This document shows, in pieces, positions 17,330 to 27,140 of a stretch of 64,000 bases of DNA (positions within the stretch are counted from its first letter, which is position 1; each line of letters begins with the position of its first letter). A program made the position numbers and the translations under genes. This stretch comes from CAYWBU01 sp942491525 (GTDB taxonomy: Bacteria > Desulfobacterota > Desulfomonilia > UBA1062). A model generated the notes under the pieces. It did no database searches. It was not told where the DNA came from and saw only the letters and a program-made list of their open reading frames with translations. The stretch spans positions 19,077 to 83,076 of the forward strand of contig CALOBW010000002.1 in NCBI GenBank assembly GCA_942491525.1, read 5' to 3'.

Positions 17330-19654
17330 ATGAAGAAATTTTTTCGTCTGAGCGTCTATCACCCCTACATCGCAGTGGGAACAGTCTTACTGATCTCTAT
17401 CTTTTTCGGTTTGCAGATTCCTAAAATCCAGGTTGATCCCCGGGTTGAGATCTTCCTCAAAGAGAACAACCCCGCCCTGCTCGAGTTCTACGAGAACAAG
17501 GATATGTTTGCCAACCGCGAAGCCACGGTCATCGGCATTCTGGGCGACAACATCTACAACAGCCAAACTTTGGCCAAACTCGGCGCCATGAGCGATGAGA
17601 TCAGCCAGATCCCCAAGGTTGCCGAAGTGGGCAACATCTTCAATCTATCCCACATCACCGGTACCGACAACGGCATGGAGATCGAAGCCCTGGCCGCAGA
17701 CGTGCCCCAGAGCGCCGCCGAAATTGAAACTCTCAGACACAAGATCGACTCCTGGGAATTCTATCACGGCTTTCTGGTCACCGAGGACGCAAGCGGCACC
17801 ATGCTCTCATTCACCATGGACGTGGACGTGGACACCGAAGATGTGGCCGCCATCTACCATGCCGCCCACGACATCACCCAAAAATACCAGGGGCCCGAAA
17901 AGATCTTTATCTCCGGCGCGGCCGTGGTCGAATCTCTGATCGGCGAATACATGCTCTCGGACATGAAGCTGCTGATACCCTTCGTCAACGTGGTTATTGT
18001 CATCTTCCTCTTCATCTTCTTCCGCAACATCCGCGGCGTGCTCCTGCCCCTGCTGACCGTCGGCCTCTCCACCGGCTGGACCATCGGCCTGATGCCGCTG
18101 CTGGGCATGCCCATCACCAACGTCACCAGCTCCATGCCGGTCATCCTGATGGCCCTGGGCACAGCTTACGGCATCCATGTGCTCGAAAATGTCTTCTCGG
18201 ACGCCGCTGCCGGCAAGACCGGCAAGGAGGGCCTGATCGGCGCCATCGAACGCGTCAGCCTGCCCATCTGCATGGCCGGTCTGACCACCATGGCCGGGTT
18301 CCTCGCCCTGATCTCATCCGAAGTGGTGCCGATCAAGCATTTCGGCTTCCTGACCGCCTTCGGCACCCTGGCGGCACTGATAATCTCCCTGACCTTCATC
18401 CCGGCCATGCTCTCAATCCTGGAGAGCTTCGGCAGGGAGCACATCCCCCAAGGCCACAAACACGACCTCATGGGCCCGGCAATCCGAGTTCTCTCCCGGA
18501 TGGTTGTCAAGGGCAGCCCGGCCATCCTGGTAACCAGCCTGGTAATCATGGCTGTCTCTGTTGCGGCAACCTTCCAGATCAAGAGCGAACTCAACCCAAT
18601 CGACAACTTCCGCAAAAGCTCGCCCATCCGCAGCGCCGACATCATCCTGAACGAGAACTTCGGCGGCACCTCCATGTTCAATGTGGTGCTGCGCACCGAT
18701 GAGCCCGATGGAGTCAAGCACCCCGAGGTGCTGCACCATCTGGAGGCCCTGCAGGCCAAGCTGAACACCGTGCCGGATGTCGGCAAGACCGTCTCGCTGG
18801 TCGACTTCGTCAAGCGCATGAATCAGGTCATGCACGGCGACGACCCGGCCTTCTACACCATCCCGGACTCCCAGCAGCTGATCGCCCAGTACCTGCTGCT
18901 CTACTCCTTTGGCGGCGGCGACGCCCTCGACACCTTCGTGACCTACGAATACGACGCCACCCAGATCATGCTGCAGATCAAAGATCTGGGTGGGGAACTG
19001 GCGGCCGACGTGATTGCCATGATTGAAGAGTATGAGCGCGAAAACCTGGCGGGAACACCCTACACCCTGACCGCCACCGGCATCTCCAGGCTGCCCATGG
19101 AGTTCAACCGCATCGTTATCAAGGGTCAGTTCAGTTCGCTCTTCATCTCGCTGCTGCTGGTGACCCTCATCACCACCTTCATCTTCCGCTCAGTCAAACT
19201 GGGCGTCTTCAGCGTCATGCCCCTGCTGGTGCCCATCCTGCTCAACTTCGGCATCATGGGCATCTTCGGCATCACCCTGAATGCCTGCACCGCCATGATC
19301 GCCAGCATCGCCATCGGCGTCGGCATCGACTACTCGATCCACTTCCTGAGCCGCTACCGCCACGAGGTGCTTGAGGGCTACAGCGGCGATGACGCCATCG
19401 ACACCGCCATCAACACCTCCGGCCGGGCCATTCTCTACAATGCCCTGACCGTGACCTTCGGCATGCTGGTTCTGCTGCCCTCAAAATTTGTGCTGATTTC
19501 GCAGATGGGACTGCTGAACGCTATCGTCATGATGTCCAGCTCAATCGCATCCATCACCCTGCTGCCGGCCCTGCTCAAGGTTTTCAAACCCAGTCTGGTG
19601 CAGGCGGACGACAAGATACCTATGGATGCAATGCTGGAGGGTGAAGAGGCCTAG
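17330..19654 (+). CDS. RND superfamily exporter, MMPL type (second of tandem pair)
   Basis: This 774-aa protein has the same architecture as the previous gene and is clearly its paralogue: VDPRVEIFLKENNP at the start of loop 1, ALGTAYGIHVLENVFSDAA, and IGVGIDYSIHFLSRYRHE. Tandem duplication is the simplest origin. The two may act as a heteromeric exporter or carry different lipids. No adaptor (membrane-fusion) protein or outer-membrane channel gene is adjacent. It ends 8 bp from the convergent ecfA stop. Confidence 0.88.
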   Translation: MKKFFRLSVYHPYIAVGTVLLISIFFGLQIPKIQVDPRVEIFLKENNPALLEFYENKDMFANREATVIGILGDNIYNSQTLAKLGAMSDEISQIPKVAEVGNIFNLSHITGTDNGMEIEALAADVPQSAAEIETLRHKIDSWEFYHGFLVTEDASGTMLSFTMDVDVDTEDVAAIYHAAHDITQKYQGPEKIFISGAAVVESLIGEYMLSDMKLLIPFVNVVIVIFLFIFFRNIRGVLLPLLTVGLSTGWTIGLMPLLGMPITNVTSSMPVILMALGTAYGIHVLENVFSDAAAGKTGKEGLIGAIERVSLPICMAGLTTMAGFLALISSEVVPIKHFGFLTAFGTLAALIISLTFIPAMLSILESFGREHIPQGHKHDLMGPAIRVLSRMVVKGSPAILVTSLVIMAVSVAATFQIKSELNPIDNFRKSSPIRSADIILNENFGGTSMFNVVLRTDEPDGVKHPEVLHHLEALQAKLNTVPDVGKTVSLVDFVKRMNQVMHGDDPAFYTIPDSQQLIAQYLLLYSFGGGDALDTFVTYEYDATQIMLQIKDLGGELAADVIAMIEEYERENLAGTPYTLTATGISRLPMEFNRIVIKGQFSSLFISLLLVTLITTFIFRSVKLGVFSVMPLLVPILLNFGIMGIFGITLNACTAMIASIAIGVGIDYSIHFLSRYRHEVLEGYSGDDAIDTAINTSGRAILYNALTVTFGMLVLLPSKFVLISQMGLLNAIVMMSSSIASITLLPALLKVFKPSLVQADDKIPMDAMLEGEEA

Positions 19655-19662
19655 AGCCTGGA

Positions 19663-20451
19663 TTAAACGGCCAGCCTTGCGACCAGTTGGGCGCTGACCT
19701 CAGCCAGGGAGCCACCCTTGATAGAGTGCTCACGCAGGAACGATTTGAGCATCAGGCCGTCGCCGGCTTCGATGCCGGGGATAGGATTTGCATGGTGAGC
19801 ATCCAGCAGGGCATAGACGTCTTCATGGATTTCGCGGATACGACCGTCAGCAAGATAGCCGATCATGGTGGCCCGCTCAAGATCTTCAAGGCGGTGGGTG
19901 ATGTGGATGATGGTCTTGCCGTAACGCTGGTGCAGCTCATGAACGCTCTCCATCAGCATACGACGGTTTTCCGGGTCAAGCATGGCGGTGCCTTCATCCA
20001 GCACAAAGATATCAACATCGATAGCCAACTGACCGGCAAAGACCACCTTGGCCAGCTGACCGCCCGAGAGGGCGCTGGTGAGGCTATAGCGCTGCTCAGA
20101 CGCTCCGACTGTGGCCAGTGAGGCAGTGATGCGTTTTTCGATCTCCCGGGTCTCCAGGGCCAGATTTTCGGGCCCAAAGGCCACATCCTCATCCACCACC
20201 AGCGAGACAATCTGATTCTCGGGGTTGGCCAGGACCAGACCGATACGATTAGCATATTTCTCGATGATGCCCTCACTGGGACGCAGAATACCGGCAATCA
20301 GATGGGCGAGAGTTGTTTTTCCGGAACCATTGGGGCCTACCAGCCCCATGTAGGAGCCTTCGGCCACTTCCAATGATAAATGTTGAAGAATATCTCTCCC
20401 GGGATAGGAGAAATGTAGGTTGGAAAGAGATAGGGCGGATCGCCCTATCAA
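19663..20451 (-). CDS. ecfA: ECF transporter ATPase (EcfA type)
   Basis: This 262-aa ABC ATPase has Walker [10 protein letters not shown] (about residues 37-45), Q-loop NPENQIVS, the ECF-typical [13 protein letters not shown], signature LSGGQ and Walker B FVLDEGTA. The [11 protein letters not shown] pattern marks it as an energy-coupling-factor ATPase for vitamins or metals. The start is TTG overlapping the rplQ stop (TTGA) with GAAGGAA just upstream; no better ATG is present. Firmicutes place ecfA1-ecfA2-ecfT after rplQ; here there is one ATPase and no EcfT. Confidence 0.85.
   Translation of the reverse strand: MIGRSALSLSNLHFSYPGRDILQHLSLEVAEGSYMGLVGPNGSGKTTLAHLIAGILRPSEGIIEKYANRIGLVLANPENQIVSLVVDEDVAFGPENLALETREIEKRITASLATVGASEQRYSLTSALSGGQLAKVVFAGQLAIDVDIFVLDEGTAMLDPENRRMLMESVHELHQRYGKTIIHITHRLEDLERATMIGYLADGRIREIHEDVYALLDAHHANPIPGIEAGDGLMLKSFLREHSIKGGSLAEVSAQLVARLAV
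20429..20449 (-). promoter_or_regulatory. Hairpin over the ecfA start codon
   Basis: GATAGGGCG and CGCCCTATC form a perfect 9-bp stem with a 3-base loop, beginning at the TTG start of ecfA and the rplQ stop. In the minus-strand RNA it is followed by UCUCUUUCC. It could partly terminate transcription after rplQ or mask ecfA translation until ribosomes finish rplQ. Confidence 0.5.
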
Positions 20452-20831
20452 GATTCCTTCTCTGCGGCCGGGGCAGCGCCCTCAACCCACTCCATAATCA
20501 CCATGGGAGCGTTGTCGCCCTTGCGATTATGAGCTTTGATGATTCTGGTGTAACCACCGTTACGGCCCTCAAACTTGGGAGCCAGCTCGTTGAACAGCTT
20601 GCCGAGAGCATCTTTGGTCTTGACGGTCTTACCGGCTCTGCGAACAGCAGCCAGATCGCCCTTCTTGCCCAAGGTGATCATCTTGTCAGCTATCTTTCTG
20701 AGCTCTTTGGCTCTAGCCTCAGTGGTCGTAATTCTATCGTGTGTGATCAGGGAGGTTACCATGTTCTTGAGCATGGCCTCTCTGTGATCAGTAGGACGTC
20801 CTAATTTTCTACCTGATTTGCGATGTTGCAT
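20448..20831 (-). CDS. rplQ: 50S ribosomal protein L17
   Basis: This 127-aa large-subunit protein starts [20 protein letters not shown], the usual L17 N-terminus, and lies near the exit tunnel. Two consecutive ATGs are present; the second has the better spacing from GAGGTGG. It is last of the classical alpha operon, 13 nt after rpoA, with a short acidic/Ala tail. Confidence 0.95.
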   Translation of the reverse strand: MQHRKSGRKLGRPTDHREAMLKNMVTSLITHDRITTTEARAKELRKIADKMITLGKKGDLAAVRRAGKTVKTKDALGKLFNELAPKFEGRNGGYTRIIKAHNRKGDNAPMVIMEWVEGAAPAAEKES

Positions 20832-20844
20832 CATTCCACCTCAA

Positions 20845-21885
20845 TTACTTACTTTCTTCTTCTTCCATCCGCTTACGGATCTTCTCGATCTCGTCCTCGG
20901 AGGGAAGCTCAGGAAGACTCATGCCGATGGTAAGATCCATCTTACCAAGCTTCTCTTTGATCTCTTCCAGTGATTTTCTACCAAAGTTCTTTGTCTTCAG
21001 AAGTTCAGCTTCGCTCTTCTGAACCAGCTCATAGATATAGGTCATGTTGGCATTCTTGAGACAGTTGGCGGATCTCACGCTCAGCTCAAGCTCTTCAACC
21101 GTACGGAAGAGATGGGGGTTAACCTTATTCTCATCCTCGGCGGCCTCATCCTCAGCACTCTCGTACTGCTCCTCATCAAAGTTGATGAAGACATCCATAT
21201 ACTCTTTAAGAATCTTTGCACCATATGCCAGGGCATCGTCAGGAGTCACGACACCGTTGGTCCAGATCTCCATTGCCAGACGGTCATAGTCTGTACGACG
21301 ACCGACGATTGTCGGGGTCACGTTCAGAGCAACTCTTCTGACCGGTGAGAAGACAGAGTCGATAGCGATCCAGCCTTCAGCGTCAATCTTCTCCTTGTTA
21401 AGCTCGGCCGGCACATAACCACAGCCCCAGTCTACGCGCATCTGCATCTTAAGGGTGATGTCCTTCTCGATGGTGGCGATAACCTGGTCGGGATTAATAA
21501 TGTCGATGTGGCCGCCGGTATCAATATCGGCAGCAGTCACAACACCAGGACCGGTCTTCTCAAGGGTGACAACCTGAGGCTTGTCGGTATGCATTTTGAG
21601 CACAACTTTTTTCAGGTTCAGGATGATGTCAGTAACATCCTCATAAACACCTGAAATGTTGGAGAACTCATGCAGAACACCCAGGGAGTCATCAAAAGTA
21701 ACACCAATAATGGCTGAGCCGTAGATGGAAGAGAGCAGAATCCTTCTCAGTGAGTTACCGATCGTAACACCATAGCCTCTCTCCAACGGTGATGCGTTAA
21801 AGCGGGCGTAGGTTTCGGTATGAGTAGACTCAACAATCTCCAGCTTATTGGGACGAACAATCTCTTTCCAATTTTTATCTATCAT
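20845..21885 (-). CDS. rpoA: RNA polymerase alpha subunit
   Basis: This 346-aa protein nucleates RNA polymerase assembly. The N-terminal domain has ERGYGVTIGNSLRRILLSS, and the C-terminal domain that contacts UP elements and activators has SVRSANCLKNANMTYI and KNFGRKSLEEIKEKL. Length is typical of proteobacteria-like rpoA. rpsK lies 41 nt upstream with no rpsD between them. Confidence 0.97.
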   Translation of the reverse strand: MIDKNWKEIVRPNKLEIVESTHTETYARFNASPLERGYGVTIGNSLRRILLSSIYGSAIIGVTFDDSLGVLHEFSNISGVYEDVTDIILNLKKVVLKMHTDKPQVVTLEKTGPGVVTAADIDTGGHIDIINPDQVIATIEKDITLKMQMRVDWGCGYVPAELNKEKIDAEGWIAIDSVFSPVRRVALNVTPTIVGRRTDYDRLAMEIWTNGVVTPDDALAYGAKILKEYMDVFINFDEEQYESAEDEAAEDENKVNPHLFRTVEELELSVRSANCLKNANMTYIYELVQKSEAELLKTKNFGRKSLEEIKEKLGKMDLTIGMSLPELPSEDEIEKIRKRMEEEESK

Positions 21886-21926
21886 TCTGCCTTAGCCTCG
21901 GTTTTATATTTTTATACGAAAATTAA

Positions 21927-22319
21927 TTAAACTCTGCGCTTTTTGGGTGGGCGGCAACCATTGTGAGGAACAGGGGTAACATCCTTGATGCCGGTTACAC
22001 GCAAACCGCTGGCGTTAATGGCTCTGAGAGCTGACTCACGTCCGCCGCCCGGGCCCTTAACATAGGCAAATACGCTCTTCAGACCATATTCCTGAGCCTT
22101 CTTACAGGCTTCCTGGGTGGCCATCTGGGCAGCAAACGGAGTACTCTTTCTTGAGCCCTTGAAGCCCTGAGCACCAGCTGTTGACCAGGCCAATGTGTTA
22201 CCCTGGGTATCAGAAATGGTCACAATAGTATTATTAAAGGTAGCCTGAATGTGGACAACACCTTCAGAAATATCCTTTTTGATCTTTTTCTTTCCAGTTT
22301 TCTGTCTGGGTTTAGCCAT
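21927..22319 (-). CDS. rpsK: 30S ribosomal protein S11
   Basis: This 130-aa platform protein of the small subunit has the conserved [15 protein letters not shown] and the C-terminal [13 protein letters not shown]. It follows rpsM by 11 nt in the alpha operon. In most bacteria rpsD comes next; here rpoA does. Confidence 0.97.
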   Translation of the reverse strand: MAKPRQKTGKKKIKKDISEGVVHIQATFNNTIVTISDTQGNTLAWSTAGAQGFKGSRKSTPFAAQMATQEACKKAQEYGLKSVFAYVKGPGGGRESALRAINASGLRVTGIKDVTPVPHNGCRPPKKRRV

Positions 22320-22330
22320 TCATAAACTCC

Positions 22331-22699
22331 TTATTTCTTCTTACCGACAGCTACACGCTTGGGACCCTTGCGAGTGCGGGCATTGTTATGAGTGTTCTGA
22401 CCACGTACGGGCAGTCCCTTACGGTGACGTAGACCCCGGTAAGATGCGATATCCATCAGACGACGAATATTCATGTTGATCTCACGTCTCAGGTCACCTT
22501 CAACCACCAGATTCTTATCGATGTAGTCTCTGATAGCAGCGACGTCCTGCTCGGTAAGGTCATCACTCTTAGTAGCGGGGTCGATGTTAAGTGCAGTGAC
22601 GATCTCCACGGACTTGGTTCTACCCACGCCGTAGATGCTGGTCAATGCAATATCTACTCTCTTATTCCTTGGTAAATCTACACCTGCAATTCTTGCCAT
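22331..22699 (-). CDS. rpsM: 30S ribosomal protein S13
   Basis: This 122-aa head protein of the 30S subunit contacts the P-site tRNA and inter-subunit bridges. It starts [19 protein letters not shown] and ends with the basic [17 protein letters not shown] tail. AAGGAAGG lies just upstream of the chosen ATG; a 16-codon open extension into rpmJ is not used. Confidence 0.97.
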   Translation of the reverse strand: MARIAGVDLPRNKRVDIALTSIYGVGRTKSVEIVTALNIDPATKSDDLTEQDVAAIRDYIDKNLVVEGDLRREINMNIRRLMDIASYRGLRHRKGLPVRGQNTHNNARTRKGPKRVAVGKKK

Positions 22700-22710
22700 A
22701 TTAGCCTTCC

Positions 22711-22824
22711 TTACCCTTGTTTCTGCTTGTGACGGGGGTTCGTACAAATCACACGAATCACACCGTTTCTCTTGATGACTTTGCAGTCTCTACAACGTTT
22801 TTTAACCGAAGCACTTACCTTCAT
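22711..22824 (-). CDS. rpmJ: 50S ribosomal protein L36 (zinc-binding form)
   Basis: This 37-aa gene starts [20 protein letters not shown]. Cys11, Cys14, Cys27 and His32 form the zinc site of the C+ form. It lies between infA and rpsM with 11-nt gaps on each side, the usual spc/alpha junction. Confidence 0.95.
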   Translation of the reverse strand: MKVSASVKKRCRDCKVIKRNGVIRVICTNPRHKQKQG

Positions 22825-22835
22825 TGTTACTCACC

Positions 22836-23051
22836 TCATTTAGATCTGTATACAATCCGGCCCTTGGTAAGGTCATACGGTGAGATCTCAACCTGAACCT
22901 TATCCCCGGGCAGGATTCTTATGTAATGCATTCTCATCTTTCCAGAAATATGCGCTAGGATCTGGTGACCATTTTCCAGTTCAACCCGAAACATTGCGTT
23001 GGGCAACGGTTCAATGACCACACCTTCTGCTTCTATAACATCCTTTGCCAT
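22836..23051 (-). CDS. infA: Translation initiation factor IF-1
   Basis: The 71-aa OB-fold protein has [14 protein letters not shown] at the start and [13 protein letters not shown] at the end, both conserved in IF-1. It binds the 30S A site during initiation. It lies 7 nt after adk; map, which often sits between adk and infA, is absent. Confidence 0.97.
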   Translation of the reverse strand: MAKDVIEAEGVVIEPLPNAMFRVELENGHQILAHISGKMRMHYIRILPGDKVQVEISPYDLTKGRIVYRSK

Positions 23052-23058
23052 ATTCTGA

Positions 23059-23703
23059 TTAAGCTCCTATTGCTTCTTTGACAGCCGCCTGGACATCTTG
23101 CATGCCCTGGGTACCATCAATTGTTCTTACAATATCTTTGGCCGAATAATACTCGATCAGAGGTGATGTCTGTGCATGGTAGGTTTCCAAACGCTGGCGA
23201 ATGGTTACCTCCTGGTCATCGTCCCTCTGATACAGCTCAGCGCCACACTTGTCGCAGACACCCTCAACTGCGGGTGCGTCAAACCTGATGTGGTGCATAT
23301 AACCACATCCTTTGCAAGTGCGGCGGCCGGTCAGCCGTTCTACCAAATTGTCGTCGGGCACCTCTATTACCACTACATGGTCAAGCTGTGAACCCATTTT
23401 TTCGATTAATCCATCCAGAGCCTTTGCCTGCTCCAGAGTCCGGGGGAAACCATCAAGGACAAAACCCTTCTGGCAATCCGGTTTGGCGAAGCGCTCTTCG
23501 ACAACGCCGATCACGACATCGTCAGGCACCAACTCACCGCGATCCATGTACCCTTTGGCCTTAACACCCATGGGGGTACCATCTTTGACAGCCGCTCTGA
23601 ACATATCGCCGGTTGAAATCTGCGGCACGCCGAGCCTGTCAATCATTCTCTTCGCCTGAGTTCCCTTACCAGCACCGGGCGGTCCAATCAAGATAATCTT
23701 CAT
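23059..23703 (-). CDS. adk: Adenylate kinase, zinc-lid type
   Basis: This 214-aa enzyme interconverts ATP + AMP and 2 ADP. The P-loop [10 protein letters not shown] is at residues 7-16. The lid holds two Cys pairs (CKGC near residue 130 and CDKC near 150), so it should bind structural zinc as in Gram-positive and many anaerobe enzymes. It lies in the spc operon right after secY. Confidence 0.97.
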   Translation of the reverse strand: MKIILIGPPGAGKGTQAKRMIDRLGVPQISTGDMFRAAVKDGTPMGVKAKGYMDRGELVPDDVVIGVVEERFAKPDCQKGFVLDGFPRTLEQAKALDGLIEKMGSQLDHVVVIEVPDDNLVERLTGRRTCKGCGYMHHIRFDAPAVEGVCDKCGAELYQRDDDQEVTIRQRLETYHAQTSPLIEYYSAKDIVRTIDGTQGMQDVQAAVKEAIGA

Positions 23704-23728
23704 AATTTCCCTCCTAAGTTCAAAGCAA

Positions 23729-25039
23729 TCAACGTCTGGATTTGATTTTGCCGGATTTCAGCAGTCCGTCATACTGTCTGGAGATGAGATGCGACTCAAT
23801 CTGAGACATGGTATCCAGCGATACACCTATAATAATCAGCAGTGAGGTTCCGCCAAAGTAGAAGGGTACATTAAAGCGTCCCATCAGGATTGCCGGTAAT
23901 ACACAGATCACGCTGAGGTAGATTGCTCCAACAAAGGTAAGCCTTGAAAGAACTCTGTCCAGGTACTCTGAGGTAGCCTTGCCCGGTCTGATACCCGGCA
24001 CATAACCACCGTTCTTCTTGAGATTGTCAGCCACATCCACCGGATTGAAGACAACCGCGGTGTAGAAATAGGTAAAGAAGACAATCGCTGTAACATAAAG
24101 CAGGTTATAGAGCAGGCCGCCCGGGCTCATGATCTCGGCCACCTTGCCCATGAACTCCACATTGGGGAAGAACTGAGCGATTGTAGCCGGGAAAATGATG
24201 ATCGAAGATGCAAAGATCGGCGGAATAACACCGGATACGTTGATCTTCAGAGGCAGATGCGAGCTCTGTCCGCCGTAAACCTTACGACCGCGGACCTGCT
24301 TGGGGTACTGGATCGGAATACGACGCTGAGAAGTTTCCATAAATACAACCGCCGCAATGACGGCCAGCATGAAGACCAGCAGGAACAGCACCATGAAGAT
24401 GTTGATCTGTCCGGCATTCATCAAGCGCACCATATTGTAGATGGCGGTCGGCAGGTTGGCCACGATACCGGCAAAGATGATCAGCGAGATACCGTTTCCG
24501 ATGCCGCGCTCGGTGATCTGCTCACCCAGCCACATCAAGAAACAGGTACCGGTCGTCATGGTAATCATGGCGATCATTCTGAAACCCCAGCCGGGCAGCA
24601 GCACTACCGGCTCACCGGTGGGACCGACCATCTGCTCTACACCCATTGACATGAAGTAGCTCTGAACGAGACAGAGGACGACGGTACCGTAACGGGTGTA
24701 CTGGGTCAGCTTGTGACGCCCAGCAGCACCCTCTTTCTGCAGCTGCTCAAAGTGGGGATGAACCATCCCCAGCAGCTGAACAATAATTGAGGCTGAAATG
24801 TATGGCATGATGCCCAGGGCAAAGATGGAGAGGTTCCGGAAACCGCCGCCGGCAAACATATCAAACATGCCCAACAGGGTTCCCTTCTGCTGCTCAAACC
24901 ACTCGGCCATAATGGCAGAATCAATACCGGGTGTCGGGATATGAATACCGACACGGTATACAAACAGCATTACAAGGGTAAACAGAATTCTCTTCTGCAG
25001 CTCCGGGACCTTACCCACATTATCAAGCCCTGTACTCAC
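23729..25039 (-). CDS. secY: Protein translocase subunit SecY
   Basis: The 436-aa channel protein of the Sec translocon has ten predicted membrane helices. Conserved blocks include GIMPYISASIIVQLL, the RGIGNGISLIIFAGI segment, and a cytoplasmic C-terminal loop with GTSLLIIIGVSLDT. The start is GTG, directly abutting the rplO stop (TAAGTG), with GAGGAAG upstream. Confidence 0.97.
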   Translation of the reverse strand: MSTGLDNVGKVPELQKRILFTLVMLFVYRVGIHIPTPGIDSAIMAEWFEQQKGTLLGMFDMFAGGGFRNLSIFALGIMPYISASIIVQLLGMVHPHFEQLQKEGAAGRHKLTQYTRYGTVVLCLVQSYFMSMGVEQMVGPTGEPVVLLPGWGFRMIAMITMTTGTCFLMWLGEQITERGIGNGISLIIFAGIVANLPTAIYNMVRLMNAGQINIFMVLFLLVFMLAVIAAVVFMETSQRRIPIQYPKQVRGRKVYGGQSSHLPLKINVSGVIPPIFASSIIIFPATIAQFFPNVEFMGKVAEIMSPGGLLYNLLYVTAIVFFTYFYTAVVFNPVDVADNLKKNGGYVPGIRPGKATSEYLDRVLSRLTFVGAIYLSVICVLPAILMGRFNVPFYFGGTSLLIIIGVSLDTMSQIESHLISRQYDGLLKSGKIKSRR

Positions 25040-25495
25040 TTATTCTTCCTCACTCACAACAGAAAAAGAGCCACCGGCCTTTTCAATTTTTTCAATAGCA
25101 GACTTGCTGGCCTTGTCAGCTTTGACAGTCAATGCCAGCGTAATTTCACCGTCACCAAGAATCTTAACCAGAGATTTAGCTGAACGGATCAGCCCCTTCT
25201 CCTCAAGAGCGGCAGCGTCAACAACGGCGCCGGCCTCGAACTTGGCCAGATCGGCAACATTTACAATCTCAAACTCGGTTCTGAAACGGTTTTTGAAACC
25301 GCGCTTCGGCAGACGTCTGTAGATAGGCATCTGACCGCCCTCGAACCAAGCCGGAATTGAACCGCCGGATCTTGACTTCTGACCCTTGGCACCACGACCG
25401 GCAGTCTTGCCTGCGCCGGAGCCCTCACCGCGACCGATTCTGCGGGCCTTCTTCTTGGAGCCGGGAGCAGCCTGTAGATTAGAAAGATCGTACAT
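25040..25495 (-). CDS. rplO: 50S ribosomal protein L15
   Basis: This 151-aa protein starts MYDLSNLQAAPGSKKKARR with the Gly-rich GRGEGSGAGKTAGRGAKGQK segment typical of L15. The chosen ATG lies 9 nt after GGAGGAG within the end of rpmD. It is followed without a gap by secY. Confidence 0.96.
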   Translation of the reverse strand: MYDLSNLQAAPGSKKKARRIGRGEGSGAGKTAGRGAKGQKSRSGGSIPAWFEGGQMPIYRRLPKRGFKNRFRTEFEIVNVADLAKFEAGAVVDAAALEEKGLIRSAKSLVKILGDGEITLALTVKADKASKSAIEKIEKAGGSFSVVSEEE

Positions 25496-25497
25496 AA

Positions 25498-25680
25498 TTA
25501 TGCCTCCTCCCACTCGAGCAAATGTTCCATTTTCTTGATTGCACCGCGCATAGCAGCATTGTCGGGCAGAAGACGGGTACGACCGGTCTTCTTGAAACCG
25601 AGAGCAGCGATAATCTTTCTCTGCTCCTTAGTGCTGTTAATCACAGAACCTTTTAACGTTACTTTAATCTGTCCAGCCAC
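25498..25680 (-). CDS. rpmD: 50S ribosomal protein L30
   Basis: This 60-aa small L30 has IKVTLKGSVINSTKEQRKII and ends in the conserved MRGAIKKMEHLLEWEE. It lies between rpsE and rplO in the normal spc order. Confidence 0.95.
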   Translation of the reverse strand: MAGQIKVTLKGSVINSTKEQRKIIAALGFKKTGRTRLLPDNAAMRGAIKKMEHLLEWEEA

Positions 25681-25692
25681 AACTGACCTCTC

Positions 25693-26199
25693 TTATGCGT
25701 CCAGGCGATCAAGTTTGATACCACGCTTGGCCTCTACCTGCTCTTTTGTTTCGAGACGGGTCAGACCGTTCATGGTAGCACGAATCACGTTGTGGTGATT
25801 TCTTGATCCCAGATTTTTACAAACCACATTGTGAACACCGGCGGCTTCCATAACTGCGCGCACAGCGTTACCGGCGATAATTCCGGTACCCGGAGGAGCC
25901 GGTTTCATCAGCACGCGGCCCGCACCGAACTCACCAACAATGGGATGAGGAATGGTGCCGTTGACCACCGGTACCTTGACCATGGACTTCTTGGCGGTAT
26001 CAACACCCTTACGGATGCTGATGGCGACCTCTTTGGCCTTGCCGATGCCATGACCGACGCTGCCGTTGCCGTCACCAACCACAATCAGGGAGCTGAAGCG
26101 GAAGCGCTTACCGCCCTTCACAACCTTGGCTACTCGATTAATAAAGACAACTTTATCGATCAAGCCATCGTTTTCTTCGAATTTTTCGTTCCTAGCCAA
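25693..26199 (-). CDS. rpsE: 30S ribosomal protein S5
   Basis: The 168-aa small-subunit protein has the N-terminal double-stranded RNA-binding fold ([21 protein letters not shown]) and the C-terminal domain with [21 protein letters not shown]. It shapes decoding accuracy at the mRNA entry site. Confidence 0.97.
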   Translation of the reverse strand: MARNEKFEENDGLIDKVVFINRVAKVVKGGKRFRFSSLIVVGDGNGSVGHGIGKAKEVAISIRKGVDTAKKSMVKVPVVNGTIPHPIVGEFGAGRVLMKPAPPGTGIIAGNAVRAVMEAAGVHNVVCKNLGSRNHHNVIRATMNGLTRLETKEQVEAKRGIKLDRLDA

Positions 26200-26216
26200 C
26201 TTAAACTCCTTTAAGC

Positions 26217-26579
26217 CTAAAACTTCAGGCCGGCGGCTCTTGCTGCATCAGCCAGGGCCTTAACTTTGCCGTGATATTTATAACCGCCGCGATCGAAAAT
26301 CACCGTCTCGATACCCTTCTCTTTGGCCTTTTCGGCCAGCAGAGTACCCACCTGGGTGGCCGCAGCCACGTTGGCACCGCTGACCTTGTCCTTAAGCTCG
26401 GGGCTCTTGGTTGATGCGCTAACCAGCGTCACGCCGGTTACATCATCAATGATCTGGCTATAAATATTTTTATTCCCGCGGTAAACGCTCAGCCTGGGCT
26501 TCTCTGCGCTACCGTTAACCGTTTTACGAATACGGGCCCTTCTCAGGAACCTTGCTTCGGATGTACTATGCTTTGCCAC
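26217..26579 (-). CDS. rplR: 50S ribosomal protein L18
   Basis: This 120-aa 5S rRNA-binding protein has [24 protein letters not shown] sequence (here [10 protein letters not shown]) and ends [20 protein letters not shown], conserved in L18. Spacing of 17 nt to rpsE. Confidence 0.96.
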   Translation of the reverse strand: MAKHSTSEARFLRRARIRKTVNGSAEKPRLSVYRGNKNIYSQIIDDVTGVTLVSASTKSPELKDKVSGANVAAATQVGTLLAEKAKEKGIETVIFDRGGYKYHGKVKALADAARAAGLKF

Positions 26580-26590
26580 AACAAGTCTCC

Positions 26591-27130
26591 TTATTTACCG
26601 GCGCTCTTACCAGGCTTAAGCTTGACAACCTCGTCGATGTAGCGAATGCCCTTGCCCTTGTAAGCATCGGGCTTGCGGACCTTGCGGATCCTGGCAGCAA
26701 CATCGCCGACAACCTGGTTGTCAATACCTTCAACATCAATGATACCGTCTTTTGAGACGGCGGCCTTAATACCGTCGGGCAGAGCGAACTCGACCGGGTT
26801 GGAGTAGCCGACATTCAGGATCAGCTTGTCACCCTTGGCCTCGCCTCTGTAACCGATACCAACGATCTTGAGCTGCTTCTTGAAGCCGTCGGTCACACCA
26901 ATAACCATATTATTGATCAGAGCCCTCATCAGTCCCTGGAAAGCACCGGTCTGGCGCTCTTCATCGAGAGGCACAACATTCAGCACACTATCCTCGATCT
27001 TGATGTCAAGATTGCCGGCAATGTTCTTGGAAAGTTCACCCTTGGGGCCCTTAACCTTAATCTCACCGCCCTTGACGGTGACAGTAACACCGTCAGGCAG
27101 ATTTACAGGTAGTTTACCAATTCTAGACAT
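26591..27130 (-). CDS. rplF: 50S ribosomal protein L6
   Basis: The 179-aa protein starts [17 protein letters not shown] and has the C-terminal [18 protein letters not shown] motif. It lies near the sarcin-ricin loop and GTPase centre. Length is typical. Confidence 0.97.
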   Translation of the reverse strand: MSRIGKLPVNLPDGVTVTVKGGEIKVKGPKGELSKNIAGNLDIKIEDSVLNVVPLDEERQTGAFQGLMRALINNMVIGVTDGFKKQLKIVGIGYRGEAKGDKLILNVGYSNPVEFALPDGIKAAVSKDGIIDVEGIDNQVVGDVAARIRKVRKPDAYKGKGIRYIDEVVKLKPGKSAGK

Positions 27131-27140
27131 AATCAGCTCC

